Assembly: GCF_041734735.1 (NCBI RefSeq)
Contig: NC_134891.1
Location: forward strand, 13,767,078-13,831,077
DNA length: 64,000 nucleotides
Origin: Babylonia areolata
Taxonomy: Eukaryota; Mollusca; Gastropoda; Neogastropoda; Buccinidae
Direction: 5' to 3'
The stretch's first letter is position 1; each line of letters begins with the position of its first letter. Positions 1 through 10,289 of this stretch are shown here, piece after piece. Below the pieces are notes generated by a model that worked only from the letters and a program-made list of their open reading frames with translations, was not told where the DNA came from and ran no database searches. A program made the position numbers and the translations under genes.

Positions 1-740
1 ATCAGGATCTGGCACAACATATTCAACCAATGGAATTGCCATTCAAGAAGTGGCAAGAAATTGAAAATCAGGCCCAGACACCCTTGCTCAGTGACGCATA
101 TCCTTCATCAACACACCCACCTAGCCTTCAGTATCAGCTTCCAGAGCTCCAGTCATGTTCCACAAAGGAAAGGTTGGAGCCTGTACTCAAAATAGTTGAC
201 ATTCAAGCCCCCATTCAAATTTCTGCAGATGACGCTGCTATGTCCAAATTCATGCACAGAAAGCACTAATGGCCATTTGGCAAAATAAACAGTCCCAGGA
301 GAATGAGGTATGTGATGGTGCGTTTCACTTCACAAGTTCTTTCCTTGCTGCACTAGGAAAACTCATTAGAGGAGCAGGCTTTAGAGAATCATCATTCAGT
401 CGGGCACCTGCGCCAGTGGCTCCCCCACTGAAGCCTTTGTGGCCGGGAAACACAACAACTGTGCCATCAGAGCCCACATCAGTGTTGGAAGCCATAGGGA
501 GACTTCTGGGATAGTTTCTCAAAGACTCACCAGGTGCAAAGGAACTCTCCGAGGACACAGATGGGCATCTTAAAGTCACCCAAAATGAAAGGGAAAAAAC
601 TATAAAAAAGAAAGAAAGAATACTATTAATATGCAAAGTTCAAGAAAGAGGTTCTTGGTGGCAAGAAAGGAAAGTCTGGTACTGTACTTGAACGACTTAG
701 TGATCCTTTCTGTTGTTTGATAGGGATGACTGGAGTTAAA
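1..740 (+). other. Unassigned coding-like patch, possible upstream exons of the CAMSAP gene
   Basis: Frame 3 is open from the window edge to a stop at 267-269. Frame 2 is open from 233 to 514 and runs through a good splice-donor sequence after AATGAG at about 307 (gtatgtg). Further down, frame 3 gives a charged Lys/Glu-rich stretch at about 515-700. The composition looks like a disordered protein linker, and the patch lies on the same strand as the CAMSAP exons. No family was recognised. The change of frame near 260 means either two exons with an unseen splice, or a one-base difference. It could equally be an old retroelement. Low confidence. Confidence 0.25.
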
Positions 741-828
741 TTGTTAGATTTTGCAGTTAACTCTAAACTGTCTGCTATTTGCGTTGGCCGCACATTTCAC
801 AACTGCCAAACCGGGGAGTGTTTTAGGG

Positions 829-849
829 TTGTTGTTGTTTTTTGTTTGT

Positions 850-884
<35 letters not shown>

Positions 885-914
885 GTTTTTTTTTGTTTTT
901 TTTTGGGGGGGGGG
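829..914. repeat. T/G-rich low-complexity tract
   Basis: Runs of TTTTG and TTTG units end in a ten-base G run. It is simple sequence; open frames across it are Phe/Cys-rich artefacts. Confidence 0.9.
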
Positions 915-2657
915 CGTTTAACATTGTCTGGATTCTTAAACCACAACTACAGGTAATTATGGACAGAAGAACTGACCAAACAATAAAGCAGGTATTGTGA
1001 AAATCCCCCTGCTGATGTATGTTGGTGTATGGACACATGAATCATTAACAGTGATGGTTTGTTTACCAAATAAAAAGTTATTGTAAACTGTGGCAATGTG
1101 ATACTTGAAATTGTAGAATTTGGGTCAGAAATAGAATGTCTGTAGCACCCAGGTACAATTAAGGACTATATGTACTCTGCCCTCAGGAAAAAGAAAGAGA
1201 GGCAGACTTCTGGGCACATGGAGAAGAGGAGATGAAAACATCAGGCAAGACCTGGAATAGAATCAGCTGGCTCACTGAAGACCAAAATCGCTGGAGATTT
1301 TTTATTGGTGCCTTATGCTTTAACTCTTTCGTTCTTATTTTTCTGTGAACCATTACTCCCCCTTGTTCTGAGATCCCTACCATTCGCATATTCCCTTCAT
1401 TCCTGGATTTAGAGAAGAGAAAGAAAGTATGAAGCAGGGCACTTATTTTAGAGGCTTACGGCAACGTGGCTCATAACAGTACACTGAGATTGTCATATAC
1501 TGTTGTGTTCAAAATTGATGTGAGAAGTTGTCTGAGACCCTGTTGACAATATAGGGTGACATCTCTGGTGACACTCAGGTGTAAAACAGGTGACTTTGGG
1601 GTCAAACACAATGCATACAAGTACGTACTACATGCAGGACAGTGTTTTGCTTGAAGAGTATGCACATCATGCAGGTACTCACCAAGTAGTGCCTCATATG
1701 TATCTCAGTGCCACACTGCTAGTCATATCCACGAAAAACTGTCACAATTGTCACTGCTATTGTCCTTATCACATGAATGATTTGAACTTTGTCTCAAAGA
1801 GAATATATGCCTTTCACTACACTAGCAGTCACTGAGCCAGAATCAGATCATTATCTACACAATTCTTGAACAAAAACTATTCAGAAACAATACTGTCTCT
1901 AAATACGCATGTCCGTGTCACAGTCATCACGTAATATGTCACACAAAGCTGACACGTGTGTGATATACCTTGAAGCAGTCATGCCAGTTACTGCACAAGT
2001 ATACACCACAATTTTCACTTGTTACTTTTTGAACTTTTCATCACCCGCTATCTCTCCTTGTCATTCATTTGAAACAGATTGAAATCATTATCTGTTAGAG
2101 CGTTGTAAAACTCATCATCAGGAAACTGGTTACAATCCGAACTTTCTACACATTCCGTTTTTCTGTGTGCGTGTATCTACACAGCACAGCAGCAAGAATG
2201 TAGTGGCGCCCACTTTCCCATGGCCTAGGGAGGGGGAAGAGGGTGTCTGGCATCCATTCCACTCATAAACACTGCCCTGCTAGTGACCCGGTCAAGGATA
2301 GATGACATGCACTGATGACACGACTTGCGGGAAGTTCAAAGTGCTTACCACGAGAACCGATTTTCCAGGCGGCAGGAAGGAAAGGGGGAATTCTCTGCTT
2401 CACAGTTTTCTGGCCTCCAGGAATGAAGGGTAAAAATCATGTAAACCGGAAAACCGTGCTGCAGGGATGAAAGAGTTAACCAGAGCTAGGAGGATAAAGT
2501 AAATTTGTCTGGCAGTTGGCTGCTGATCAAATGACAAATTCTGTTGTGTTTTGTTTTGCTGCTGATAAAGTGTGACAAATGCAGGAATGTTTCTATGAAT
2601 GCTGTAAACATTCAGTTTCAGATTTTTTGTGATATACATGTACTTACCTTTGTCTAG
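915..2657. other. Probable intron; no gene seen
   Basis: Both strands hold only short open frames with no recognisable domain. The segment ends in a pyrimidine-containing acceptor (tgtctag) directly before the first clear CAMSAP exon. No repeat family was recognised. Confidence 0.5.
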
Positions 2658-2989
2658 AGTGAAGGAAGAGGAGCAAGAGAAGAAGAAGGCAGAGGAAAAA
2701 GCCCGCAGGGAGGCAATTTTCCAGCAGTACATCCAAAAGAAACTGGAGCAGGATGAAGACAAATCACTCTCACCCTCCACTGTCAGTCGTCGAGACCGCT
2801 CATCAAACAGACGGGATCATTCAGTCAACAGACGAAACCATTCCAGCCGTCGTCAACCTCGTCCCAAGTCCATGTTTGCCAAGGCTCGGCCTATGCCAGC
2901 AGACCTTGATGATGTCATGTCCAGGGGACTGAGCTCCCATAGCTCTCAGGAAGATCTGTCCTCGCATTCCAGTCCCATGGGGTCCACAG
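2658..2989 (+). CDS. CAMSAP: CAMSAP/Patronin family protein, coiled-coil and basic-tail exon
   Basis: CAMSAP/Patronin proteins bind and stabilise microtubule minus ends through a C-terminal coiled coil and CKK domain. This exon encodes a Glu/Lys-rich helix with the family signature EEKARREAIFQQYIQKK, matching the vertebrate pattern EEKARRELI.QEY..RK. It is followed by a basic Arg/His/Ser stretch with repeated RRDRSSNRR-like units, then RQPRPKSMF, equivalent to the vertebrate PRPKS motif, and a Ser-rich end. The exon follows tgtctag and stops before a consensus donor (ACAG|gtaag). It leaves phase 1, which matches the next exon. The basic repeat is longer than in the vertebrate proteins I remember. 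The acceptor could lie two bases later. Identity rests on this motif plus the CKK exon downstream. Confidence 0.8.
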
Positions 2990-3107
2990 GTAAGGCAGTG
3001 GCAGGCAGCAGCTTGGGATCATGTTTCCTTTCTTCATTTCTCTACCCTGTTTTCTGTACCCTGGTATACATTGCTTCCTTGTCACTCATGTTTGCTGCTT
3101 GATTAGC

Positions 3108-4806
3108 AACTAATAATGATTATAATGATGATTATTATATTAATATGATAATAATAACTGGACATTTATCAGCGCTTTCCTCATTGCACAAAGCACTTTA
3201 CGATTCAAACACACATGCATACGAAACACACTCAGTCCTCAACTCACAATCGTGCACAATAAACATAAGTGTGCATACAGACTTGTACGTACAATACATA
3301 TATACATACATACATATGCATCCATCCATCCATACATACATACATTTGATGCACACAATACAGTGTTACAAATATACCTACACAATCAACTATTTTCATG
3401 TATGAGAGAGGGTCTAGAGGAAATGCTGCTGGAAGAGGAAAGTCTTGAGGTTAGATTTAAAGGAAGGCAGTGAGGGGCTGTGATGGATGTGGTGAGGCAA
3501 TGAGTTCCATATTTGAACAGCAGATGATAAAAATGCTTGACCACCATGCTGTCCTCTTTTGTATCGTGGGACGTGGAAGGTTCTATTATTGGCAGCAGAG
3601 TGAAGAGAGGGGGAGACTATATAGATTTGAAAGATGTCAGAGAGGTATTGGTGTGCAGTTTCAGCTATGACATGGTAGCAGAGACAGGTGGCTTTGTATT
3701 TAATTCTTTGCTCTATGCGTAACCAGTGCAACTCCTTTAGAAGGGATGTGCAGTGTGCAGATCTGTTGCTTTGTAAATCAATTTGGCAGCGGAGTTTTGT
3801 ACCTGCTGTAGTGGTCTGAGGAGTATTTGCAGACAACTGATAAGAAGAGAGTTGCGATAGTCTAATCTAGAGAGTATACATGAACTAACTAGTGTTTTGG
3901 TTGCATCAAGTGTGAATGTAGTGGTGTATGGAGCTGATTCGTCTGAGTTCAAAGTAGGCTGCTTGACAGGTTTTGCTGATGTGATACTGCATGGAAAGAT
4001 CTTTATCGAGGAAAAAGCCAAGGTCACAGACATTATCAGAGAATTAGATAAGAGTTTCCGACATCGACAGTGGAAGACAGGGAAATGGCATCTACAGATG
4101 GAGGAAGGAGTCTGAGGGCTTCAGTCTTATCATCGTTTAGTTTCAGTTTGTTTTATGTCATCCAATTTTTCACTTCTCTGACACAGTCTTGGAGATTTTG
4201 AAAAAGATGTTCATAATTTGGAGGGGAATAGAATGTTTAAGTTGAGTGTCATCAGCATATATGTCATGATGGATGGAATAAGTGTCGATGAAAGGTGTAA
4301 GTGGAGTGGTGTAGAGTATGAAAAGCACTGGGCCCAGCACAGAGCCGTGGGGAACGCCAAAAGTAAGAGTTGATTTGGAAGATCTGTTTCCATTTTTAAG
4401 GACAATTTGCTTTCTGTCAGAGAGATCAGATCGAAACCAGTTGAGGGCAGTGCTTGTAATTCCAAAAGTTTGATTCAAACATGAAAGAAGAATATCATGG
4501 TCTATAGTATCACAGGCTGCAGAAAAATGTCCAAACGTAGAACAGAAATTTTGTCTTTGTCTAGAGAATTCAACAAATCATTTACAGTGCATAGAAGAAC
4601 GGTCTCTGTGCAGTGCCCAGGCCTGTAAGCAGATGGTGATCGCTGAGTAGTGAGTGAGTTAGAGGTCAAATGAGAGAAAAGTTGATGGAGCATGAGTCAT
4701 TCAAGAACTTTGGAGAGATATGGCAAGTTAGAGATGGGTCTGTAATTTTTCAAGTTGCTGGGGTCCAGGTTCATTTTCTTCAGTTGAGGTTTCAGTATGG
4801 CTGGTT
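3108..4806 (-). pseudogene. L2-type LINE, 5'-truncated, reverse transcriptase remnant
   Basis: Read on the minus strand, the order is: a fragment like LKNYRPISNLPYLSKVLE (about 4750), YRPGHCTETVLL (about 4620), the motif C neighbourhood GVPHGSVLGPVLF and YADDTQL (about 4250-4380), a thumb region with LSRLDYRNSLL (about 3850), and the C-terminal LHWLRIEQRIKYKATCLCY ending near 3414. This order is typical of the L2/CR1 group. The frame changes at least three times, and endonuclease and ORF1 are missing. The 3' end carries the usual tail, with ATT/ATAA microsatellite next to a segment like 'gcacaaagcactttacg'. Dead and moderately old. Confidence 0.85.
3296..3345. repeat. (ATAC)n/(ATCC)n microsatellite
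   Basis: Imperfect tetranucleotide repeat in the 3' untranslated part of the L2 LINE. Confidence 0.85.
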
Positions 4807-5015
4807 TAATAATGAACACTTATTCAGTGTTTTTTTCTCCAATGGAGCTCAGAGCACTTAATATACATTACAAAATTCATTAAAATGAAACCATTTCTGA
4901 CATTCACAGCAGACATAATGACACCACTCATTCAACTCGCTTGCACATACATGAATGCATGTGCATGTGCATATATGCATGCACTCGTGCACACACACAC
5001 ACACACACACATAAG

Positions 5016-5049
<34 letters not shown>

Positions 5050-5325
5050 AGCAGAGTCTCATATGCAGTCTGTCACACATACACAGAACATATAGAGCAC
5101 TGGTGAAAAACAGAACTGTTGGAGGACAAATAAATAAATCAGTACAAATCTAAGAGAAAATGAAAGAGAAAAAGAAACAAGAAATGGGGGAAACAACAAT
5201 GATGATCATGATAATGACAGTGGCGTTCACGAAGACATCAACAATAGACAGTGATGGTGATGGCACAGAACTGGTTTAAAAAAAAGTGTGAATGTATGTG
5301 TATGTCAGTGAGTGAGAGAGAGAGA
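4807..5325 (-). other. Second LINE 3'-tail-like fragment with simple repeats
   Basis: The start (aataatgaacacttattcag, then a segment like gagctcagagcacttaata) resembles the 3' tails of the L2 elements at 3108 and 33070, suggesting another truncated insertion of that group. The rest is CA repeat and AT-rich sequence without coding signal. Confidence 0.4.
4989..5049. repeat. (CA)n microsatellite with CG-rich interruption
   Basis: Two CA runs are separated by a short alternating GC segment. Cys/Val or His/Thr open frames over it are artefacts. Confidence 0.95.
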
Positions 5326-5406
5326 GAACAAGAACAAGAACAAAACTTTAATCTCCAGGCCTCCGGCCCCTAGAAAGAGGTCAAAAGTACACAATATGGT
5401 GATCAC

Positions 5407-5489
5407 TCAGCCACAACAAAATGTAAAATACGTACTAACTTAACCTGATCAGCCACAACAAAATGTAAAATACGTACTAACTTAACCTG
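5407..5489. repeat. 42-bp tandem duplication
   Basis: Two near-identical units (5407-5448 and 5449-5489) begin with tcagccacaacaaaatg. They lie in the 3' untranslated part of LINE A1. Confidence 0.9.
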
Positions 5490-5526
5490 TAGAACAAAAG
5501 TGCTTCTCGTGCATAGTAAATTAATT

Positions 5527-5966
5527 TTAACTTTCATCATTGTTGTCACAGAATTCCTGTCGTATCTTCAGGGCATTAAATATATAAATGCATAGTTTAC
5601 GAATACTGTAAACAGAACCATTCTTCATCAAGTGAACATACAATTGACCTTCAGAGTTTAGATGTTTTTGCCGCAGGTTATTGTAAAGGACACAATTGTT
5701 TATAAAATGGTTTTCATCTTCGATTACATTACAACGTTTACATGTGTAATCTGAATTACATTTGAATGTTCTTCTAAAAAATGATCCATTTATTGGGAGC
5801 AAACCAAGCCGTAATTTTACCAAACAGTCCCTAAAACACTTTTTATCCACATATTCAAAATATTGCTCACACTGAAAACCAGTTTTAAACAGTCTGTAGT
5901 TATGATATATATCTTTAGACATTACTGACTCGTCCCACTCCTGCATAAATATATCTTTCATTCTTT
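5527..5966 (-). pseudogene. LINE A1 C-terminal domain
   Basis: About 145 residues at the end of the LINE A1 protein, ending at a stop at 5527. A zinc-binding-like cluster is visible: CKRCNVIEDENHFINNC (C-x2-C-x6-H-x4-C), preceded by KLRLGLLPINGSFF. This arrangement is a common C-terminal nucleic-acid-binding element of LINEs. In the present sequence it is joined to the 3' end of the inserted I-group LINE, so the natural upstream part lies at 8107-9800. Confidence 0.75.
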
Positions 5967-6013
5967 GCTTAAATAATGACAAAAATGTTTGCTCACAACC
6001 AACGCCTTGTTGC
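5967..6013. repeat. Left copy of 47-bp target-site duplication
   Basis: Identical to 8060-8106. It begins gcttaaataatgac and ends cgccttgttgc. The pair brackets the I-group LINE. Confidence 0.95.
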
Positions 6014-8059
6014 TTCTTCTTCTTCTGCGTTCGATGTTTTGGCTGCGTCAGACGGTCACCCCTGTCGCCACGATGTAACCCACGGTCTTCTCCAGGTCGT
6101 GGTGGTCTCCCCAAAGCTGCGCCTGTAGCTCTGTGCCCCCTGGCCAGGTTTGACGCCGTAGAGCTTCATGGGTTGGGCAGTGTTGGAGGATGTGTTCAGG
6201 GGTCTGGGGTCCAGTGCCACATGGACACTCATCAGTGTGGGCGATCTTCATACGGTGAAGGTGACTCAGTAGTCGGCAGTGGCCAGTTCTCAGTCTGAAG
6301 AGGACTGTCTGCTGGTGTCTCTGGAGCTGGTGGATTGGATCGACACCACTGTTTGCACCCAGCCTTCTCTTCCACTGGTTCTGGTAACGGTTGTGGATGA
6401 TGGTCCTGGCCTCTCTGTAGGTCACGGGGTGGCTGAACTGCTTCATTTTGCTGCCTGCCTTGGAGAGAGCATCGGCCTTTTCGTTCCCCGTGACCCCACA
6501 GTGAGAAGGAACCCACTGAACAGTGACAGTCGACCGTTTTGAAAGGTCATGAAGGGCTGCTTTGATGTTTGTCAGCTGCTGTTCGTTTCTGGTTGACTGG
6601 AGTCCCTGTAGGAGAGATCTGCAGTCAGTGAAGAAGGCTATCTTTGGTGGTGGGTTGACTGACGTCCTGAGGCCTTGTGCAGCATGGAGTAGTGCTGCTG
6701 TCTCCGCTCTGTAGTTCGAGGAGATTCTTCCTGTGGGGAAGGCTCCAGGGGTCAGTCTTCCATCTGTGTGCCTGATGAAGATGCCTGCTCCTCCATTCTT
6801 CACCGCTCCCTCCGAGGATCCGTCTGTGAAGACGTGCGTCCATTCGCTGGGGTTGTACCGAGTCTCAATCATCTCCAATGTCAGAGCTTTCAGCAGGGGA
6901 GGGGCTTGGCAGTCCTTTTGGTCGATGCCAGGGACTTTTGTGATGATTGAGACTCCTTCCAGTTGGTCGGCCGGTTCCTCGAAGTCGGGGAGTGTTTCCA
7001 TCTCGGCAGGGGACGAGGGCAGCAGGTCTTCATGTTGGCGGTGCAGGGCCTTGGAGAGGTGGTTGAAGCTGGTCCGCTTCAGTCTGTTCTTTGTTGGGTG
7101 CTTCAGTTTTTCGTGCATTGGGTGAGTTGGCATGCGCAGGAGCTTCTCGCTGTGGATGAAGACTTTTTCCTCTCGTCTATCTTCGAGTGGGTGGAGGCCT
7201 GTGTGTTTCTCCATCGCCTGAACTGGAGTCGTCTTTATCCCGCCAGTGATCAGCCGTAGGCCTGCGTTCTGAACTTTGCTCAGGCGGCTTGTGTTGGTTG
7301 CTGATGTCGTGGCCCAGGCAGTGCTGCCATACTCCAGGGTTGGCCTGACAGTTCCAGTGTACACCCTCTGCAGTATGCTGCTGTTGGCACCCCAAGAGGT
7401 CCCGGCGAGTTTTTTCAGGATGGCCAGTTTTCTGGTTGCTCGTCTCTCGATGTCCTTGAGATGGGGGTTCCATGTCAGTCGCTTGTCGAGCTTCACACCC
7501 AGGTACGTTGGCGTGTCATCCTGTTTCAACTGCTTTCCGTTCAGTTTGAGGTGGGAGGTTTCTGACATCGGTGACAGCGAGAAGATTGCTGAGACTGTCT
7601 TGGTGGTGTTGATGTCTACTCCCCAGGCAGAGGCCCATGTTCCCACGTGGTTGAGTGCTTCCTGCATTCTGTGGCTGGCGGACGTGAGGTATTCCGCAGC
7701 ACTCCAGGCAGCAAAGTCATCAGCGTGGAGGGCTCTGGAGACATGCTTGGAGATCTTCTCAGCGATGTCGTCGATGAAGATGAGGAAAAGTGTAGGGGAA
7801 ATGACTCCTCCTTGCGGCACACCTTGCTGTAGAGTGACCCGATGGCTGGTTTTTCTGTCGAGTTTTACCCTTGCCCTGCGGTGTTGGAGGAAATCCTGGA
7901 TCCAGCGGTACATCTTCCCTTCCACTTTCTTGTTGAGGAGCTTCAGGAGAAGTCCTGCCTTCCAGACCTTGTCGAAGGCCTTGGTTAGGTCCACGAAGAC
8001 TGCAAGCACCTTCTTCTTTTCTTGAAAGGCAGTCTCTATCTCCTGTGCAAGGTACACCA
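6014..8059 (-). mobile_element. 5'-truncated I-group LINE (RT + RNase H) inserted in LINE A1
   Basis: A 2,046-bp minus-strand insertion bounded by perfect 47-bp direct repeats. Its 3' end on the minus strand finishes in GAA repeats. Only the second half of ORF2 is present, so target-primed reverse transcription stopped early. It has an RNase H domain, which places it in the I superclade (I, Nimb, Ingi and relatives). Confidence 0.92.
6048..8059 (-). CDS. I-group LINE ORF2 fragment: reverse transcriptase and RNase H
   Basis: About 670 residues are uninterrupted. Motif A is VFVDLTKAFDKVW, with the block GVPQGGVISPTLF after it. Motif C reads HADDFAAW, with His where Tyr is common. The thumb follows, then RNase H with FTDGSSEG (first Asp), ETAALL (Glu), FTDCRSL (Asp) and VPSHCGVTGNEKAD (His/Asp). 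A Cys/His cluster, CPCGTGPQTPEHILQHC, closes the protein, which ends at the stop at 6048. No endonuclease or ORF1 is present. The frame happens to continue upstream into LINE A1, giving a fused 792-codon reading frame (8426 to 6048) that should not be annotated as one gene. Confidence 0.9.
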
Positions 8060-8106
8060 GCTTAAATAATGACAAAAATGTTTGCTCACAACCAACGCCT
8101 TGTTGC
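8060..8106. repeat. Right copy of 47-bp target-site duplication
   Basis: Identical to 5967-6013. It lies within LINE A1 coding sequence, and the A1 reading resumes here. Confidence 0.95.
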
Positions 8107-9800
8107 AACCAGACATATCCAAACCCAAGTCTAAATAAAGTATTTTTTACTAAAGACACCCAGCATTTTTTTCCCCTTTTGTCTAAGTTAAACAACATCA
8201 AATATGCCTGTCTGGGTAATCGGTGCACATTCATATTCAGCAAACTTAACCAGTACTTGATACACCTTGTTGCACTATTTATATACAGTGGATAACGTCC
8301 TAATTCGCCGTATGCAGACTTGTTTGGTACTGTAAGTGTTATGTTAAAAAAACGTTTACATGCAAAGGAATGAACTTTCTCAATATTATCAAGTCTGTTA
8401 AGACTCCACATCTCAGAAGCGTACAAAAGAATGGGTTGTACCTGAGCATCGAATGTTTTGAAAAAACATCCTTTCGAAATATCATTCAGCTTTGTTATAT
8501 ATTTTATACAGTCAGTGCATGCATGTTTGCCTTTTGCTCTGAAATCCCTACTCCTTTGTTTATACTCATTTTTGTTTTAACACAAACCCTAGATAATTAT
8601 ATTCATTCACTACTTCCAGAGCATTTCCATCGAGATTCCACTTTTCATATCTTCCCAAAAAGCCATCTTTTCGAAAAACCATCACTTTAGTCTTGTCAGT
8701 ATTTACATTCAAGAAGAGTGTTTTACATGCATTATTCAGAATATTAATTTGATTTTGCAAACTAATTGCAGTGTTAGATAGCAGTACAATATCATCCGCG
8801 AACAGAAGAATGAGCAACTCTAATAAATTAGGCAAAAACTGAATTCCATGAATACCACTGATTTCAACTGCTGAAGCAATTTCATTAACAAATAACGAAA
8901 ACAATATAGGGCTTAACATACAACCTTGCCTTAAGCCAACGGGACAATCAAAAAACTCAGTTAACTTATCTTCAATACGTATGCAAGACGTAACACATTT
9001 ATACATAGCAATGATAGCATTCATAAATTTCCCCTTTATACCTTTCTGAATCAAAATATCACACAAAGGCTGACGTTGCACAGAGTCAAATGCTTTTCTC
9101 AGATCGACAAAACAGGCGTAAAGCTTGCCTCCCTTCTTTGATAAAGATTTCTCAATAACCACGTTCAGAGTAAAAATATGATCTGTTGTGGCATAACCAC
9201 GCCTGAATCCAGCCTGTGACTCTGTTAGCATATCATTTTCTTCAGCCCATTTGACAAGTCTTCTGTGTAGCACTGATGTATAACATTTGCTAATAAGACT
9301 GAGCAAAGACGCCCCTATAGTTGTCTGTTGAACTACTATCTCCCTTTTTAAAAATTGGAACAGTTATTGCCTTCGCCCATTCATCTGGATACGTGCCCCT
9401 ATCAAACAGAATGTTAAACAGTTTTGTTAAAAAATGTACAGCAATATTATCAGCTGATTTTAACATTTCTGCCAAAATACTGTCTACACCACAAGCCTTG
9501 CCTTTTTTTAATTTCCGAATAGCATCTGCAACTTCTTGTTCTGAAATATGACTTAGTTCATCAAATATATTTGATTCCTCTGGTTGCACTTCACTAATGG
9601 CTCTGTTATCAGTAGTGATAACCTCGTTCTGAGTAAATATATTCTGAAAGTGTACAAACCATTCATTTTCTTTAATGTCTTTACATACTCCTATTTTCCT
9701 TCTTCCAGACACTTGCTTTGCTTCTTTCCAAAACTGTTTGCTGTCTTTGCTCAGTGATGCTAGACGTCTGGCTTTATCACATCTATAGCTGACTTTCTTT
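8107..9800 (-). pseudogene. LINE A1 reverse transcriptase
   Basis: The upstream part (9290-9800) has KLKKGKACGVDSILAEML and VPIFKKGDSSSTDNYRG. The core (8566-9306) has GYATTDHIFTL, motif A CFVDLRKAFDSV, GLRQGCMLSPILFSLF and motif C LFADDIVLLS. Further downstream come the thumb-like QVQPILLYASEMWSL and the block IKYWLSLLNM. The reading changes frame near 9300 and is stopped near 8566, where it resumes after a one- or two-base slip. Catalytic Asp residues are present. Endonuclease is absent, so the copy is 5'-truncated at about 9800, next to an AG microsatellite. Confidence 0.85.
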
Positions 9801-9867
9801 AGAGAGAGAGAGAGAGAGTTTTCTTGTGTGTGTTGTCTTGGTTGGCACACGCACATACACACACACA

Positions 9868-9911
<44 letters not shown>
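9801..9911. repeat. (AG)n and (CA)n microsatellites
   Basis: An AG run (9801-9818) is followed by a long CA run (9856-9911). They sit at the truncated 5' edge of LINE A1. Confidence 0.95.
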
Positions 9912-9913
<2 letters not shown>

Positions 9914-10289
9914 CATGAACGCTTGTGCGCCTGCACCCTCTCACAACAGGTCGTTGCATTGCAGTGATCCATCTTATGTGAAATGCAATAAATAGTTGTG
10001 TTTCAGTGTCATTACTGTTCATGTCTTTGCTAACACCACTGTCATTATCATGATCATTGTCGTCGGCCTCTTTTTTTTTTTCTCTTTTCTTTTTCTCTCT
10101 CTCTCAGGTTTCTGTAAGATTTGCATTGTGTAATGACAAGAAACCAACTCTGATGATAAAGGAAATATTTTTTATAAAAATAAGGGGGACTTCCCACAAT
10201 CTCTCACACATCGTGAGAAATCGTGGAAGGGGAACGACCACTATTTCTTGCAACCCCACGATTTCTCTCAAAGTGAAAGAAATCATGGA
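9912..10289. other. Short AT-rich spacer with a small inverted repeat
   Basis: No coding signal. Arms tgagaaatcgtgg (10214-10226) and ccacgatttctctca (10256-10270) could form a hairpin. A CT-rich tract lies at 10064-10110. Confidence 0.4.

Larger units (their letters stand above)
5326..9800 (-). mobile_element. LINE 'A1', 5'-truncated, interrupted by another LINE
   Basis: On the minus strand this reads from the linker before reverse transcriptase (about 9800), through the RT core, to a C-terminal Cys-rich end and a tail like 'gagattaaagttttgttc' followed by TTCTTG repeats at 5326-5345. Removing the insertion at 6014-8059 plus one copy of its 47-bp duplication brings the two halves together. 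The same family recurs at 47420-51610. The clade is uncertain: the motif GLRQGCMLSPILFSLFVNEI and the long C-terminal domain without RNase H do not fit the I or L2 elements nearby. Confidence 0.85.

Noticed and set aside
1182-1249. Extra exon (acceptor ccctcag, donor cag|gcaaga)
   Set aside because: It would need a rare GC donor, and the peptide does not resemble the CAMSAP coiled coil.
4858-5153. Cys/Val- and His/Thr-rich small proteins
   Set aside because: These are translations of CA microsatellite in different frames. The same holds near 9783-10022 and 44678-44994.
7276-8025. 249-codon plus-strand frame
   Set aside because: Antisense to the RT of the inserted I-group LINE; no family features.
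6048-8426. Single 792-codon gene
   Set aside because: The frame crosses the junction of two LINEs at 8060-8106 (target duplication). It is a fusion by chance.
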